Positions 56,867-64,000 of a stretch of DNA of 64,000 nucleotides are shown here, one piece after another. Under the pieces are notes generated by a model that ran no database searches, was not told the DNA's origin, and saw only the letters and a list, made by a program, of their open reading frames with translations. The stretch's first letter is position 1, and each line of letters begins with the position of its first letter. The stretch is from positions 63,950-127,949 of the forward strand of contig NZ_DS999314.1 of NCBI RefSeq assembly GCF_000156715.1, given 5' to 3'. The position numbers were made by a program, and so were the translations under genes. The DNA comes from Francisella philomiragia subsp. philomiragia ATCC 25015. Lineage in GTDB: Bacteria; Pseudomonadota; Gammaproteobacteria; Francisellales; Francisellaceae.

Positions 56867-57498
56867 AAAAGTTCAATTAATATAATTGCAACAAAAATAG
56901 TTATAAAGATTGCAGATACTAACTCAATTTTTTTGATATTTCTAAAAAATACTTGTCTAAGCTTATTATTACCAAAAAAGATAGCAACAATGGCAAACCA
57001 AATAAATGTGCTAAGTGCTATAGCAAACCAAATAGCAACTTTACCAAAACTTGGTAGTTGGGCAACTAGGCTAAGCATTGAGCTGAAAAAAACTAGTACC
57101 TTAGCATTGGCTAGGTTTGTAAAAGCACCATTTAAAAATAGCTTAATATTAGCAGGCTTATCAAAGCTATCGCGATTTTTTATATGCTCGTTAGCATTAG
57201 GGTTAAGTTGTTTTTTTGTAAAAATATTTTTATATAAGTTATATGCAATGTAGGCAAGATAAATGACACCTAGAAGTATTAGTGCTTTGAATAGTAATGG
57301 TTGTTGGTGGAGCAAAAAAGAACCAAACCAGTAGACTATAAATGTGTTTAAAAGAATCCCGCATGCAACACCAAATGCAGTATAAATGCCTGATCTATGT
57401 CCAAATTTAATAGAATTACTTATAGTTACAAAGAAGTCTGGACCTGGTAGTACGAGGCAACTGATTTGTAAAGCTAGAATAGTTAAAAAGATTAGCAC
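56863..57498 (-). CDS. LysE/RhtB family exporter
   Basis: A 211-aa membrane protein with about six spans. [19 protein letters not shown] (about 16) is the family signature, followed by [34 protein letters not shown] and [20 protein letters not shown] (about 129). The family exports amino acids or their derivatives. The asparagine-rich loop ([15 protein letters not shown]) is cytoplasmic by the positive-inside rule. The substrate is not predictable. Stops of this gene and nadK overlap. Confidence 0.9.
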   Translation of the reverse strand: MLIFLTILALQISCLVLPGPDFFVTISNSIKFGHRSGIYTAFGVACGILLNTFIVYWFGSFLLHQQPLLFKALILLGVIYLAYIAYNLYKNIFTKKQLNPNANEHIKNRDSFDKPANIKLFLNGAFTNLANAKVLVFFSSMLSLVAQLPSFGKVAIWFAIALSTFIWFAIVAIFFGNNKLRQVFFRNIKKIELVSAIFITIFVAIILIELF

Positions 57499-57567
57499 TG
57501 TTATACTCTTATTTTTGTTTGACTTGCGATAGAATAGTAGTAATAAAATTGCAATAAATCTAGAAAA

Positions 57568-58257
57568 ATGAGTGATAATTCTAAAGAAAATTTACGCCAG
57601 ATAAAAAGTTATGTCCAAAGAGCCGGCAGAGTGACCAAAAAACAGCAACAAGCTCTCGATGATTATGCATCTAAATATATGATTGAATATGATCAAAATA
57701 AAAGTTTAGATTTTTCTGAAATTTTCAAAAATTCTAATGATGTAATATTAGAAATAGGTTTTGGAATGGGGGGGTCATTGGTACAAATGGCTTTAGAAAA
57801 TCCTACTAAAAATTATTTAGGGATTGAGGTTCATAAAGCTGGAGTTGGTAATATTCTATATGAAATTGAGCATCAAAATATTTCTAATCTTTTAGTGATG
57901 AGTCATGATGCCATAGAAATATTAGAAAATATGATATCTGATAATTCTTTGTCAGGAATGCAGATATATTTTCCAGATCCATGGCATAAGAAAAAGCATA
58001 ATAAACGTAGATTAGTGAATCAATCAAATGTTGACTTATTTGCTAAAAAACTTAAAGTAGGTGGGGTATTTCATTATGCTAGTGATTGGTTGCCATATGC
58101 AGAGGAAGTATTAGAACTTCTTGAAAATGATAATAAATACAAAAATCTATATGATGGATTCGCACCGCGACCAGAATGGCGACCTTTGACAAAATTTGAG
58201 AAACGAGGTCAGAATCTCGATCATCCAATATCAGATATTCTTTTTGAAAAGATTTAG
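57568..58257 (+). CDS. trmB: tRNA (guanine-N7-)-methyltransferase
   Basis: A 229-aa SAM-dependent enzyme that methylates G46 of tRNA. The N-terminal [14 protein letters not shown]-like segment (here [20 protein letters not shown]) is a TrmB mark. [14 protein letters not shown] (about 66) is the SAM motif, [18 protein letters not shown] (about 91) follows, and [20 protein letters not shown] (about 133) is the catalytic Asp-Pro-Trp block. Length agrees with E. coli (239 aa). It is followed after nine bases by a zinc-site protein on the same strand. Confidence 0.95.
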   Translation: MSDNSKENLRQIKSYVQRAGRVTKKQQQALDDYASKYMIEYDQNKSLDFSEIFKNSNDVILEIGFGMGGSLVQMALENPTKNYLGIEVHKAGVGNILYEIEHQNISNLLVMSHDAIEILENMISDNSLSGMQIYFPDPWHKKKHNKRRLVNQSNVDLFAKKLKVGGVFHYASDWLPYAEEVLELLENDNKYKNLYDGFAPRPEWRPLTKFEKRGQNLDHPISDILFEKI

Positions 58258-58266
58258 GGATAAAAA

Positions 58267-58983
58267 GTGAAAACAGCTAGATATAAAAGAGGGTTCATAA
58301 AAGCCAGTGAATATAATAGTAAACTCCATTTTGATAATATTTTTTGTCCAGATTGCGGCAAAGCTAAACTAAAAATAGTACGTAAAGCTGATCAAGAAGC
58401 ATATTTTGCTTTTATGACAGATCAACATCATGATGAGCTTTGTCCAAGGGTTGCCAAACCAATTCAGGATGAAAAAATAAAAGAATTAGTTTTAAGTGAT
58501 TCAAAAAAAGATATGAGTAAGTTGAATTTTCTAGTAAACAAGAATTTAGAAAAATGTATAAATCTTGTTACTAAGCTAGAGAATAATGGTGAGCTTTCCA
58601 AAGAAGAAGAGCTTAATCTGATGCCACAAAAGAAGCAGCAACTTACGGAAAATCGTATTAGAGAGTATTCAAGACAAGATATTTTAACTATTAATATTCT
58701 TGATCTAAACTTCATTGATACTCATGCGCTTAATAATAAATATTGTCTAATTTATGGTATTGCAGGAATTACACTTTCTGATATTGGAGAGAGTAAAAAA
58801 CTGTTTTTTAAGGCAGATCAGGATTCTAGATTTTCGATATTTGTGGTACCTAGTCAGATTAAGTATCTTGATTTTGAAAAAGGTAAAAGAGCTAAATTTG
58901 CCGTATTTGGTAAATTCAAAAAAGTTGGCAAGTTTATAAATTTAGAAATTAGTTCAACACGTGATCTAGTTATCAAGGATTAG
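58267..58983 (+). CDS. Conserved hypothetical protein with a putative zinc site
   Basis: A 238-aa soluble protein, GTG start at 58267. FCPDCGKAKLK (Cys27, Cys30) and DQHHDELCPRVAK (His54/55, Cys59) together look like a zinc-finger-like site. A charged helical middle (about 70-140) precedes a beta-rich C-terminal domain (about 145-236) with YCLIYGIAGITLSD and AKFAVFGKFKKVGKFINLEI, possibly an OB-like fold. I recognise no family. It is sandwiched between trmB (9 bp) and a GNAT gene (3 bp), so an RNA-related task is a guess from context only. Confidence 0.75.
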   Translation: MKTARYKRGFIKASEYNSKLHFDNIFCPDCGKAKLKIVRKADQEAYFAFMTDQHHDELCPRVAKPIQDEKIKELVLSDSKKDMSKLNFLVNKNLEKCINLVTKLENNGELSKEEELNLMPQKKQQLTENRIREYSRQDILTINILDLNFIDTHALNNKYCLIYGIAGITLSDIGESKKLFFKADQDSRFSIFVVPSQIKYLDFEKGKRAKFAVFGKFKKVGKFINLEISSTRDLVIKD

Positions 58984-58986
58984 TAT

Positions 58987-59502
58987 ATGTACGTAAAAAT
59001 CAGGTATGAAAATTTAAAGGATCAAGAGCAGATATATAAGCTAATATCTGAAGCATTTGATACCAGTGATGAGGAGAGGTTGGTTAGGTTGTTACATACA
59101 GATCATCAAAGTTTAATATCTTTGGTTGCTGAGACTGATGAGGGCAATATAATAGGTCAAGTAATTCTCTCGAAAATGACAGCTGAAGAAACTGATGAGC
59201 TTAAAATATATGGATTAGCTCCGATGTCTGTAGCACCCAAATATCAACATAAAGGAATAGGCACTAAGCTTATTGAAATGATGATAAAAGAAGCTAAGAA
59301 AAATAATATTGATGCAATATTTGTTTTAGGGCATCCTAGTTATTATCCGAAGTTTGGCTTTAAAGCGACCATAGAGTACAAAATAAAATGTGAGTATGAT
59401 GTGCCAGAAGATGTTTTTATGGTGCTAGATATATCAAACAAATTAGCTAAACTAAAGGGTCAGACAGTTTATTACGCTGAAGAGTTTAGAAAAGTTTTTT
59501 AA
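58987..59502 (+). CDS. GNAT family N-acetyltransferase (YhbS-like)
   Basis: A 171-aa acetyltransferase. The acetyl-CoA motif is LAPMSVAPKYQHKGIGTKLI (about 78; Q-x-x-G-I-G), and IFVLGHPSYYPKFGFKATIE (about 116) is typical of the YhbS group. It starts three bases after the zinc-site gene. The end of the gene forms part of an 18-bp A/T palindrome (59492-59509). The substrate is unknown. Confidence 0.88.
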   Translation: MYVKIRYENLKDQEQIYKLISEAFDTSDEERLVRLLHTDHQSLISLVAETDEGNIIGQVILSKMTAEETDELKIYGLAPMSVAPKYQHKGIGTKLIEMMIKEAKKNNIDAIFVLGHPSYYPKFGFKATIEYKIKCEYDVPEDVFMVLDISNKLAKLKGQTVYYAEEFRKVF

Positions 59503-59558
59503 AAAACTTGACTTTACTGTTTTTTTGCCATACCATTTAATCGTTTGTCTATTTGGTT

Positions 59559-59649
59559 AGATAATTCAATTAGGCCCGGTGCTTATCTGCTGGTTATATA
59601 ATCCTCAATTGACCCGAATGGATTTATTTAGTTTTAATAACGATAAATC
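59559..59649 (+). promoter_or_regulatory. Possible structured leader of guaD
   Basis: The 165-bp gap before guaD holds interleaved complementary segments. AGATAA (59559-59564) pairs with TTATCT (59583-59588), and TCAATT (59566-59571), plus GG (59573-59574), pairs with CC...AATTGA (59603-59612), which would form a pseudoknot. A 7-bp hairpin (GATTTAT 59621-59627 / ATAAATC 59643-59649) follows, just before the AGAGGA ribosome site. Short A/T-rich pairings arise easily by chance, and I match no known riboswitch consensus. Confidence 0.3.
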
Positions 59650-59667
59650 AACAAGAGGATAATAATT

Positions 59668-60981
59668 ATGAAAACAATATATCGTGCAAGTATCTTTACA
59701 TTCAACAAAAATGCAACGCTTCAGTCATTATTAGGTCATAAGGTTGACAACTTATTTTCTGATTCAAAAGACTATACATTTCTAAGAGATGGTGCAGTTG
59801 TTGTGGAAAATGGTTTGATAACTGAGGTTAACGATTTTCATAAGATTAACATAGGTGAGAATGATAAGTTGGTAGACTACTCTGGTAAATTAATTATGCC
59901 AGGACTTATCGATACACATATGCATACAACTCAAACAAAAGCTGTAGGTGCCTATGGTGAAAAGCTTTTAGAGTGGCTAGATGGATATATTTTCCCAAGT
60001 GAAGCTAGTTTTAATAGTAGCTCTTTAGCTCATAAGGAGTTTGAGATACTTTTCAAAGAATTATTTAAGAGTGGAACTACAACTATATGCGGATACGCTC
60101 CAAGTGCTTATGACGGTACGGATATAGTTTTTGAAATAGCTCAAAAATATAATATGAGAGTAATTCTTGGAAATACTATTATGACTCAAGGTAATAAAGA
60201 AATAATTACAGATGCTCAAACCAGTATGAAAATCTCTGAGAAGCTTTGTAATAAGTGGCATAATAGAGGACGTGCTAGTTACGCTCTTACCCCAAGATTT
60301 GCTCTTAGTTGTGATGATGAAACTCTTAACTTATGCAAAGAGTTCATGCAATCGCATAAAGATGTTTATGTGCAAACACATTTAAGCGAAAATTTAAATG
60401 AAATCAAAGATACTTTAGCGATGTATCCAAATGCTACTGATTATCTAAATGTTTATGAGAACTATTCATTAATTACGGATAAAACTATTTTAGGACATTG
60501 TATCCATTTGTCAGATAGTGAATGGAATAGAATGAAAGATCAAGGTGTTGTTATAGCAAGTTGCCCAACTAGTAATAACTTCCTTGGCAGTGGTCATTTT
60601 GACTACAAAACGGCTATTGAAAAAGATATCAAGCTAACTTTAGCTACTGACTGGGCAGCAGGTAATACTCTAAGTATGCTTCGTGTAATGGATGATGCTT
60701 ATAAGGCTGCATTATTAAATTCCTATAAACTTGAAACTTTGATACGCCTGTTCTCTTCTACTCTAGGTAGTGCAAAAGCGCTAGGTTTAGGCGATAAAAT
60801 TGGCAGCTTAGAAAAAGGTAAAGAAGCTGATTTTATAGTTATTAATACTGACAATAATTCTCTGCTTAAATATAGACTTGAAACAGTACATAATCTTCAA
60901 GACTATATGTTTTCAATTATTTCTTTAGGAGATGATCGTTTAATTGATGCTACATATATATATGGAAGCAAAGTTCATTAA
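59668..60981 (+). CDS. guaD: Guanine deaminase
   Basis: A 437-aa amidohydrolase converting guanine to xanthine (E. coli GuaD, 439 aa). LIMPGLIDTHMHTTQTKAVG (about 75) has the metal-binding HxH, followed by the family block YGEKLLEWLDGYIFPSEASF (about 97). YALTPRFALSCDDETLNLC (about 206), VQTHLSENLNEI (about 230), GHCIHLSDSEW (about 276) and CPTSNNFLGSG with LATDWAAGNTLSML (about 302-335) complete the active site. AGAGGA precedes ATG 59668. An MFS carrier follows on the same strand. Confidence 0.93.
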   Translation: MKTIYRASIFTFNKNATLQSLLGHKVDNLFSDSKDYTFLRDGAVVVENGLITEVNDFHKINIGENDKLVDYSGKLIMPGLIDTHMHTTQTKAVGAYGEKLLEWLDGYIFPSEASFNSSSLAHKEFEILFKELFKSGTTTICGYAPSAYDGTDIVFEIAQKYNMRVILGNTIMTQGNKEIITDAQTSMKISEKLCNKWHNRGRASYALTPRFALSCDDETLNLCKEFMQSHKDVYVQTHLSENLNEIKDTLAMYPNATDYLNVYENYSLITDKTILGHCIHLSDSEWNRMKDQGVVIASCPTSNNFLGSGHFDYKTAIEKDIKLTLATDWAAGNTLSMLRVMDDAYKAALLNSYKLETLIRLFSSTLGSAKALGLGDKIGSLEKGKEADFIVINTDNNSLLKYRLETVHNLQDYMFSIISLGDDRLIDATYIYGSKVH

Positions 60982-61107
60982 TTACGATTATTAACTAATT
61001 CACATTACAAAACGTTAAATCAATAATTATAAATAGTGTAGTATCTTATTTGTAGATGGCATATTTTTAATTATTTGTTTGTAGGTTTGTACCTAAGGAG
61101 AATATCT

Positions 61108-62385
61108 ATGAGAGCTATAAATTATACGCGTTGGGCTATTACAGAGTTGTTTTTTACAATGAGTGTTTTTTCGGCGGTTTTGTTCGGAACATATGCATTA
61201 TCAATAAGGTTAGGTAATCATTTGACTGATACAAATTTGTCAATATTATCTGGAGTCTTTTTTGTAGTATTTGCTCTTTCTCAAGTATGTGCTGGAGTAT
61301 TAATAAACAAACTATCACCTAAATTATTGCTTAGTAGTTCAGCATTTGTCTCTGCTTTGGGAGCATTTTTATTTGCACACACTACTGTATTTGAGTTACT
61401 GGTAGTTGCAAGGATAATGCTTGGATTAGGTTTAGGTTGTACATTTGTAGGAGTACTTTATGTTGTACAGACTAATTTTTCAGAGCATCAGTTTGCATTT
61501 TTTTCATCCTTGAGTCAGAGTATAGCTAATATTTTTGCAGGCATGTTGGCATTATTTGCAGGTAAGGCTTTAAGTCAATATTCATATACTTATGTTTTTG
61601 ATATTCTTGCAGTAATGTTTATTATCTGTACTATTGGTCTTAGTATTTTGTTACCTCATAAGACAAGAACTACGAGTGACAGTGATCTACAAGAACCAGT
61701 AATATCTAGAATATGGAGTATTCTTTCCAAACGAAACTTTTGGTTAGCATCATTTTACTTTACAGGTTTGTTTGGATCAATTTTGACATTTGCAGATTTA
61801 TATAATGTCACTTATGAAATGAAAGTATTTGGTGTGCCACATGATATGGCTATTATGATGAATGGTTTAGTACCCATAGGAGTAGCAACAGGAGGTGTCA
61901 TTGCTGGATTTTTGGTATCAAGATACCAAAATAATAGGCTAACAGCAATATGTTTTAGCTTGATTACACTCATTTTCCTTTGTCTAATTATGTATATAAG
62001 ATGGCCAGATAGACGTTTTGGATTTGAAATAGCTTTCTTGTTTAATTTCTTATATGGTGTTGGATGTGGTGGAGCTATGCTAGCGTTCCAAGAGATTCAG
62101 TTGTTATTTAAGCAGTTCTCAATAAGACCATTAGCTAACTCATTAGTATTAACTTTTGCTTATTTATTTAATGGTATTGTTATACAACCATTGACTGGGT
62201 ATATTATAGGTGAAACGAGGGTTGTACACTATTTTAACCAATCTTCGCCTTACTCAAGATGGCTATATGACACGGGCATTCATAATGAATGGCATAAGTT
62301 TAATAGCGGTTTGTTTATTATCGTATTAATAATAGTGATTAGTTTCATAAGTAGTATTTTCTTTACTAAGAAAAAATCAAACTAA
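61108..62385 (+). CDS. Major facilitator superfamily transporter
   Basis: 425 aa from ATG 61108, eight bases after AAGGAG; an 11-codon TTG extension is not supported. About 12 spans. The N-terminal half has SQVCAGVLINKLSPKLLLSS (about 60) and ARIMLGLGLGCTFVGVLYVV (about 100), and the second half PIGVATGGVIAGFLVSRYQN (about 260). It is comparable in size to the Francisella phagosomal transporter (Fpt) group, a possible assignment. The position after guaD allows a purine-related cargo, but there is no direct evidence. Confidence 0.85.
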   Translation: MRAINYTRWAITELFFTMSVFSAVLFGTYALSIRLGNHLTDTNLSILSGVFFVVFALSQVCAGVLINKLSPKLLLSSSAFVSALGAFLFAHTTVFELLVVARIMLGLGLGCTFVGVLYVVQTNFSEHQFAFFSSLSQSIANIFAGMLALFAGKALSQYSYTYVFDILAVMFIICTIGLSILLPHKTRTTSDSDLQEPVISRIWSILSKRNFWLASFYFTGLFGSILTFADLYNVTYEMKVFGVPHDMAIMMNGLVPIGVATGGVIAGFLVSRYQNNRLTAICFSLITLIFLCLIMYIRWPDRRFGFEIAFLFNFLYGVGCGGAMLAFQEIQLLFKQFSIRPLANSLVLTFAYLFNGIVIQPLTGYIIGETRVVHYFNQSSPYSRWLYDTGIHNEWHKFNSGLFIIVLIIVISFISSIFFTKKKSN

Positions 62386-62417
62386 GTATTTTCTATATAT
62401 TTAATTATATTATTGAT

Positions 62418-62430
62418 TTCTAAATTAGAA
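62418..62430. promoter_or_regulatory. Candidate operator upstream of the ArsR-family regulator
   Basis: TTCTAA-A-TTAGAA, a perfect dyad with 6-bp arms, lies 45 bases before the regulator start. The core CTAAATTAG recurs 389 bases downstream, just before the ygaP-like gene (62809-62817). Paired sites at both promoters are what an autoregulated ArsR-type repressor would need. Confidence 0.5.
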
Positions 62431-62475
62431 TTTGCTAATATTGATGATTAGAAATTACAAACATTTATCATAATT

Positions 62476-62781
62476 ATGGATTTGATACAGATGAAAGATA
62501 ATGCTAGTAAAGCCTCGTCTTTATTAAAAGCAATATCTCATGAGTCTAGATTGTTGATTCTTTGTTTGTTATTAAGGAAAGAGATGACTGTTGGAGAGCT
62601 TGCAGAATATTCTGATTTAAGTCAGTCAGCTTTTTCTCAACACTTATCTGTTCTTAGAAATAAAGGATTAGTTAAGTGTAGAAAGGAATCACAGAATGTT
62701 TATTATAGTATTAAAGATTCTTCAGTAATCAAGATTTTAGAAGCATTATATGGTATATATTGCGGTGATGGGAATAGTTAA
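62476..62781 (+). CDS. ygaV: ArsR-family regulator, YgaV/BigR/SqrR-like
   Basis: A 101-aa winged-helix regulator. KASSLLKAISHESRLLILCL (about 12), GELAEYSDLSQSAFSQHLSV (about 40) and LRNKGLVKCRKESQNVYYSI (about 61) follow E. coli YgaV closely. Cysteines fall in RLLILC (about 32) and at the C-terminus (GIYCG, about 96), the spacing used for persulfide sensing in the BigR/SqrR/YgaV group; a third is in VKC. Zinc-site residues of metal sensors are absent. It precedes a YgaP-like gene, as in E. coli. The start could also be ATG 62491. Confidence 0.88.
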   Translation: MDLIQMKDNASKASSLLKAISHESRLLILCLLLRKEMTVGELAEYSDLSQSAFSQHLSVLRNKGLVKCRKESQNVYYSIKDSSVIKILEALYGIYCGDGNS

Positions 62782-62808
62782 AAAATTTGAATAAAATATT
62801 AGTAATAA

Positions 62809-62817
62809 CTAAATTAG
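62809..62817. promoter_or_regulatory. Second CTAAATTAG operator-like site, upstream of ygaP
   Basis: ACTAAATTAGAAA repeats the core of the dyad found before the regulator gene; the outer bases of the left arm differ. It lies 31 bases before the ygaP start, within the 67-bp gap after the regulator. Confidence 0.4.
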
Positions 62818-62848
62818 AAATAGCTTAATAATATAAAGGAGAGTAAGC

Positions 62849-63367
62849 ATGAGTAAAGTAAAAAATATTTCAGTTAAAGATTTTTTAGAATTACAAAAGA
62901 AAGAAAAAGTAAAATTAATAGATATCAGAACAACTGGTGAGCATAACAGAGAGTGTATTGATTGTGCTGAGAATATTTCTGTTGATGAAATATATGATGC
63001 AGATATTCAGCCTGATGAGATTGTTGTACTTCACTGTCAGTCTGGTAATAGAACTAATCAAGCAGCTACTAAAGTAAAAGATCTAAACGCGAAAGCAGTA
63101 TATTTGTTAGAAGGTGGTTTGAATGCTTGGAAACAGCACAAGCAACCTACAAAAAAAAATGTTAAAGAACCTCTGCCAATAATGCGTCAAGTACAGATAA
63201 TAGTTGGTTTTATGGTATTGTTGGGTGTAGTGCTTTCGTTTACAGTATCGCAATATTTTGCGATTTTGAGTGGGTTCTTTGGTGCAGGACTTTTATTTGC
63301 TGGCTTAACAGGCACATGTGGTTTAGCAGTAATGTTAGAGTTTTTACCATATAATAGAAAAAAATAA
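62849..63367 (+). CDS. ygaP: YgaP-like membrane-anchored rhodanese
   Basis: A 172-aa sulfurtransferase. The N-terminal rhodanese domain has VKLIDIRTTGEHNREC (about 22) and the active-site loop VVLHCQSGNRTNQAA (Cys about 69). The C-terminal part (about 108-172) has LPIMRQVQIIVGFMVLLGVV and LSGFFGAGLLFAGLTGTCGL, two spans that match E. coli YgaP (174 aa, rhodanese plus DUF2892) along the whole length. It would handle sulfane sulfur at the inner membrane. AAAGGAGAG precedes ATG 62849. Confidence 0.93.
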   Translation: MSKVKNISVKDFLELQKKEKVKLIDIRTTGEHNRECIDCAENISVDEIYDADIQPDEIVVLHCQSGNRTNQAATKVKDLNAKAVYLLEGGLNAWKQHKQPTKKNVKEPLPIMRQVQIIVGFMVLLGVVLSFTVSQYFAILSGFFGAGLLFAGLTGTCGLAVMLEFLPYNRKK

Positions 63368-63398
63368 TACTTAATACCAATTTCTAAAGGAGCTTATA

Positions 63399-64000
63399 AT
63401 GGCTAAAAAATATCTCATAGTTGGTGGTGTTGCTGCAGGTGCATCAGCAGCTGCAAGACTAAGAAGGCTTGATGATAAAGCAGAGATAGTAATGTTTGAA
63501 AAAGGACCGCACGTATCATTTTCTAACTGTGGTTTACCTTATCATTTAGGTGGGTATATCGAACCAGCTGAAAAATTAATCTTAATGACGCCTGAAAAGT
63601 TTGATACAAGATATAATATTGAGGCTCGTACAAATTCGGAAGTCGTTAGTGTTGATAAATCAAATAAAACTGTAACTGTTATAAACCACATAACTGGAGA
63701 AGAGTATACTGAAAGCTATGATCAGCTAGTGTTAGCTGTAGGTGCTAAGCCGATAGTTCCTCCTTTTAAAGGTCTTGAGACAATCAATCACTTCATATTA
63801 AGAAATGTTGTCGATGTCAAAAAAATCCATAAAGCTGTTTTTGATAGTGAAAAATCTGTTAAAGACGTGACAGTTATAGGAGCAGGCTTCATTGGTATTG
63901 AGGTTGCAGAAAATCTTAAAGAAAGAGGCTTTAATGTAACTATAGTTGAGATGGCTAACCAAATTATGCGTCCATTTGATTATGAAATGGTTAAGTATCT
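63399..64000 (+). CDS. CoA-disulfide reductase / FAD-NAD(P) oxidoreductase (partial, 3' end off window)
   Basis: ATG 63399 with AAAGGAG six bases upstream; 200 codons are visible before the right edge. LIVGGVAAGASAAARLRRLD is the FAD-binding motif, and VSFSNCGLPYHLGG (Cys about 43) is the single active-site cysteine of CoA-disulfide reductases and NADH oxidase/persulfide reductase relatives. LVLAVGAKP (about 110) and VTVIGAGFIGIEVAENLKER (about 158; NAD motif) follow. Behind YgaV/YgaP-like genes, reduction of CoA persulfide or polysulfide is likely. A C-terminal rhodanese domain, present in some relatives, would lie outside the window. Confidence 0.9.
   Translation, partial: MAKKYLIVGGVAAGASAAARLRRLDDKAEIVMFEKGPHVSFSNCGLPYHLGGYIEPAEKLILMTPEKFDTRYNIEARTNSEVVSVDKSNKTVTVINHITGEEYTESYDQLVLAVGAKPIVPPFKGLETINHFILRNVVDVKKIHKAVFDSEKSVKDVTVIGAGFIGIEVAENLKERGFNVTIVEMANQIMRPFDYEMVKY

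Noticed and set aside
59492-59509. AAGTTTTTTAAAAAACTT palindrome as a terminator of the GNAT gene
   Set aside because: It has no G/C pairs apart from the ends, has no real loop, and the T-run lies about 10 bases further on.

Overview
This window is AT-rich, gene-dense gammaproteobacterial chromosome and almost certainly comes from a Francisella species. The pointers are an acyl-CoA-binding domain fused to FadB beside fadE and fadD, a monomeric NADP isocitrate dehydrogenase, a wbtA-wbtB-wbtC...manC...manB O-antigen frame ending next to trxA-rho, and an RNA polymerase alpha gene (rpoA2) lying outside any ribosomal-protein operon. I cannot assign the species from the sequence alone. No transposase, integrase, prophage, rRNA or CRISPR array is visible.

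Layout. 1-6.6 kb (minus strand): beta-oxidation operon fadD-fadE-fadB, with fadB running off the left edge. 6.8-13.5 kb (plus): ArsC-like reductase, icd, an untracked 58-codon membrane ORF and hrpA. 13.5-43.0 kb (plus): one continuous O-polysaccharide locus. 43.1-44.8 kb (minus): rho and trxA. 45-59.5 kb: housekeeping and transport genes (ppx/gppA-like, rarA, rpoA2, tRNA-Leu, MFS, tatD, cupin, TudS-like, TauE/SafE, an envelope protein, an ABC exporter, an FlmF1-like polyprenyl-phosphate glycosyltransferase, nadK, LysE, trmB, a zinc-site protein and a GNAT protein). 59.6-62.4 kb: guanine deaminase and an MFS carrier. 62.4-64 kb: a YgaV/YgaP/CoA-disulfide-reductase-like sulfur module cut by the right edge.

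The O-polysaccharide locus is the centre of interest. WbtA, WbtB and WbtC should make a UDP-6-deoxy-HexNAc and load it on undecaprenyl phosphate. ManC/ManB/Gmd/Fcl should supply GDP-mannose and GDP-L-fucose. RfbABCD should supply dTDP-L-rhamnose. A 3,4-ketoisomerase, a DegT aminotransferase and an acyltransferase should divert the RfbB product to a dTDP-3-acylamino-3,6-dideoxyhexose. Eight glycosyltransferase proteins, one of them a GT4-RgpF fusion, follow. Export is by Wzm/Wzt, with a long C-terminal region on Wzt; I find no Wzx flippase or Wzy polymerase, unlike the classical F. tularensis wbt locus.

Two repeat signals sit in the sugar-nucleotide half of this locus (19.3-23.8 kb). Degenerate 7-bp tandem repeats (AATTCAA/AATTCTA) flank a prematurely stopped four-helix-bundle gene, lie inside the 5' coding part of fcl, and recur in fcl and rfbD. 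A hairpin element with loop TCAAG occurs in the rfbB upstream gap and again in frame inside rfbD. The heptamer array in fcl would shift the reading frame if its copy number changed, so it is a candidate phase-variation switch.
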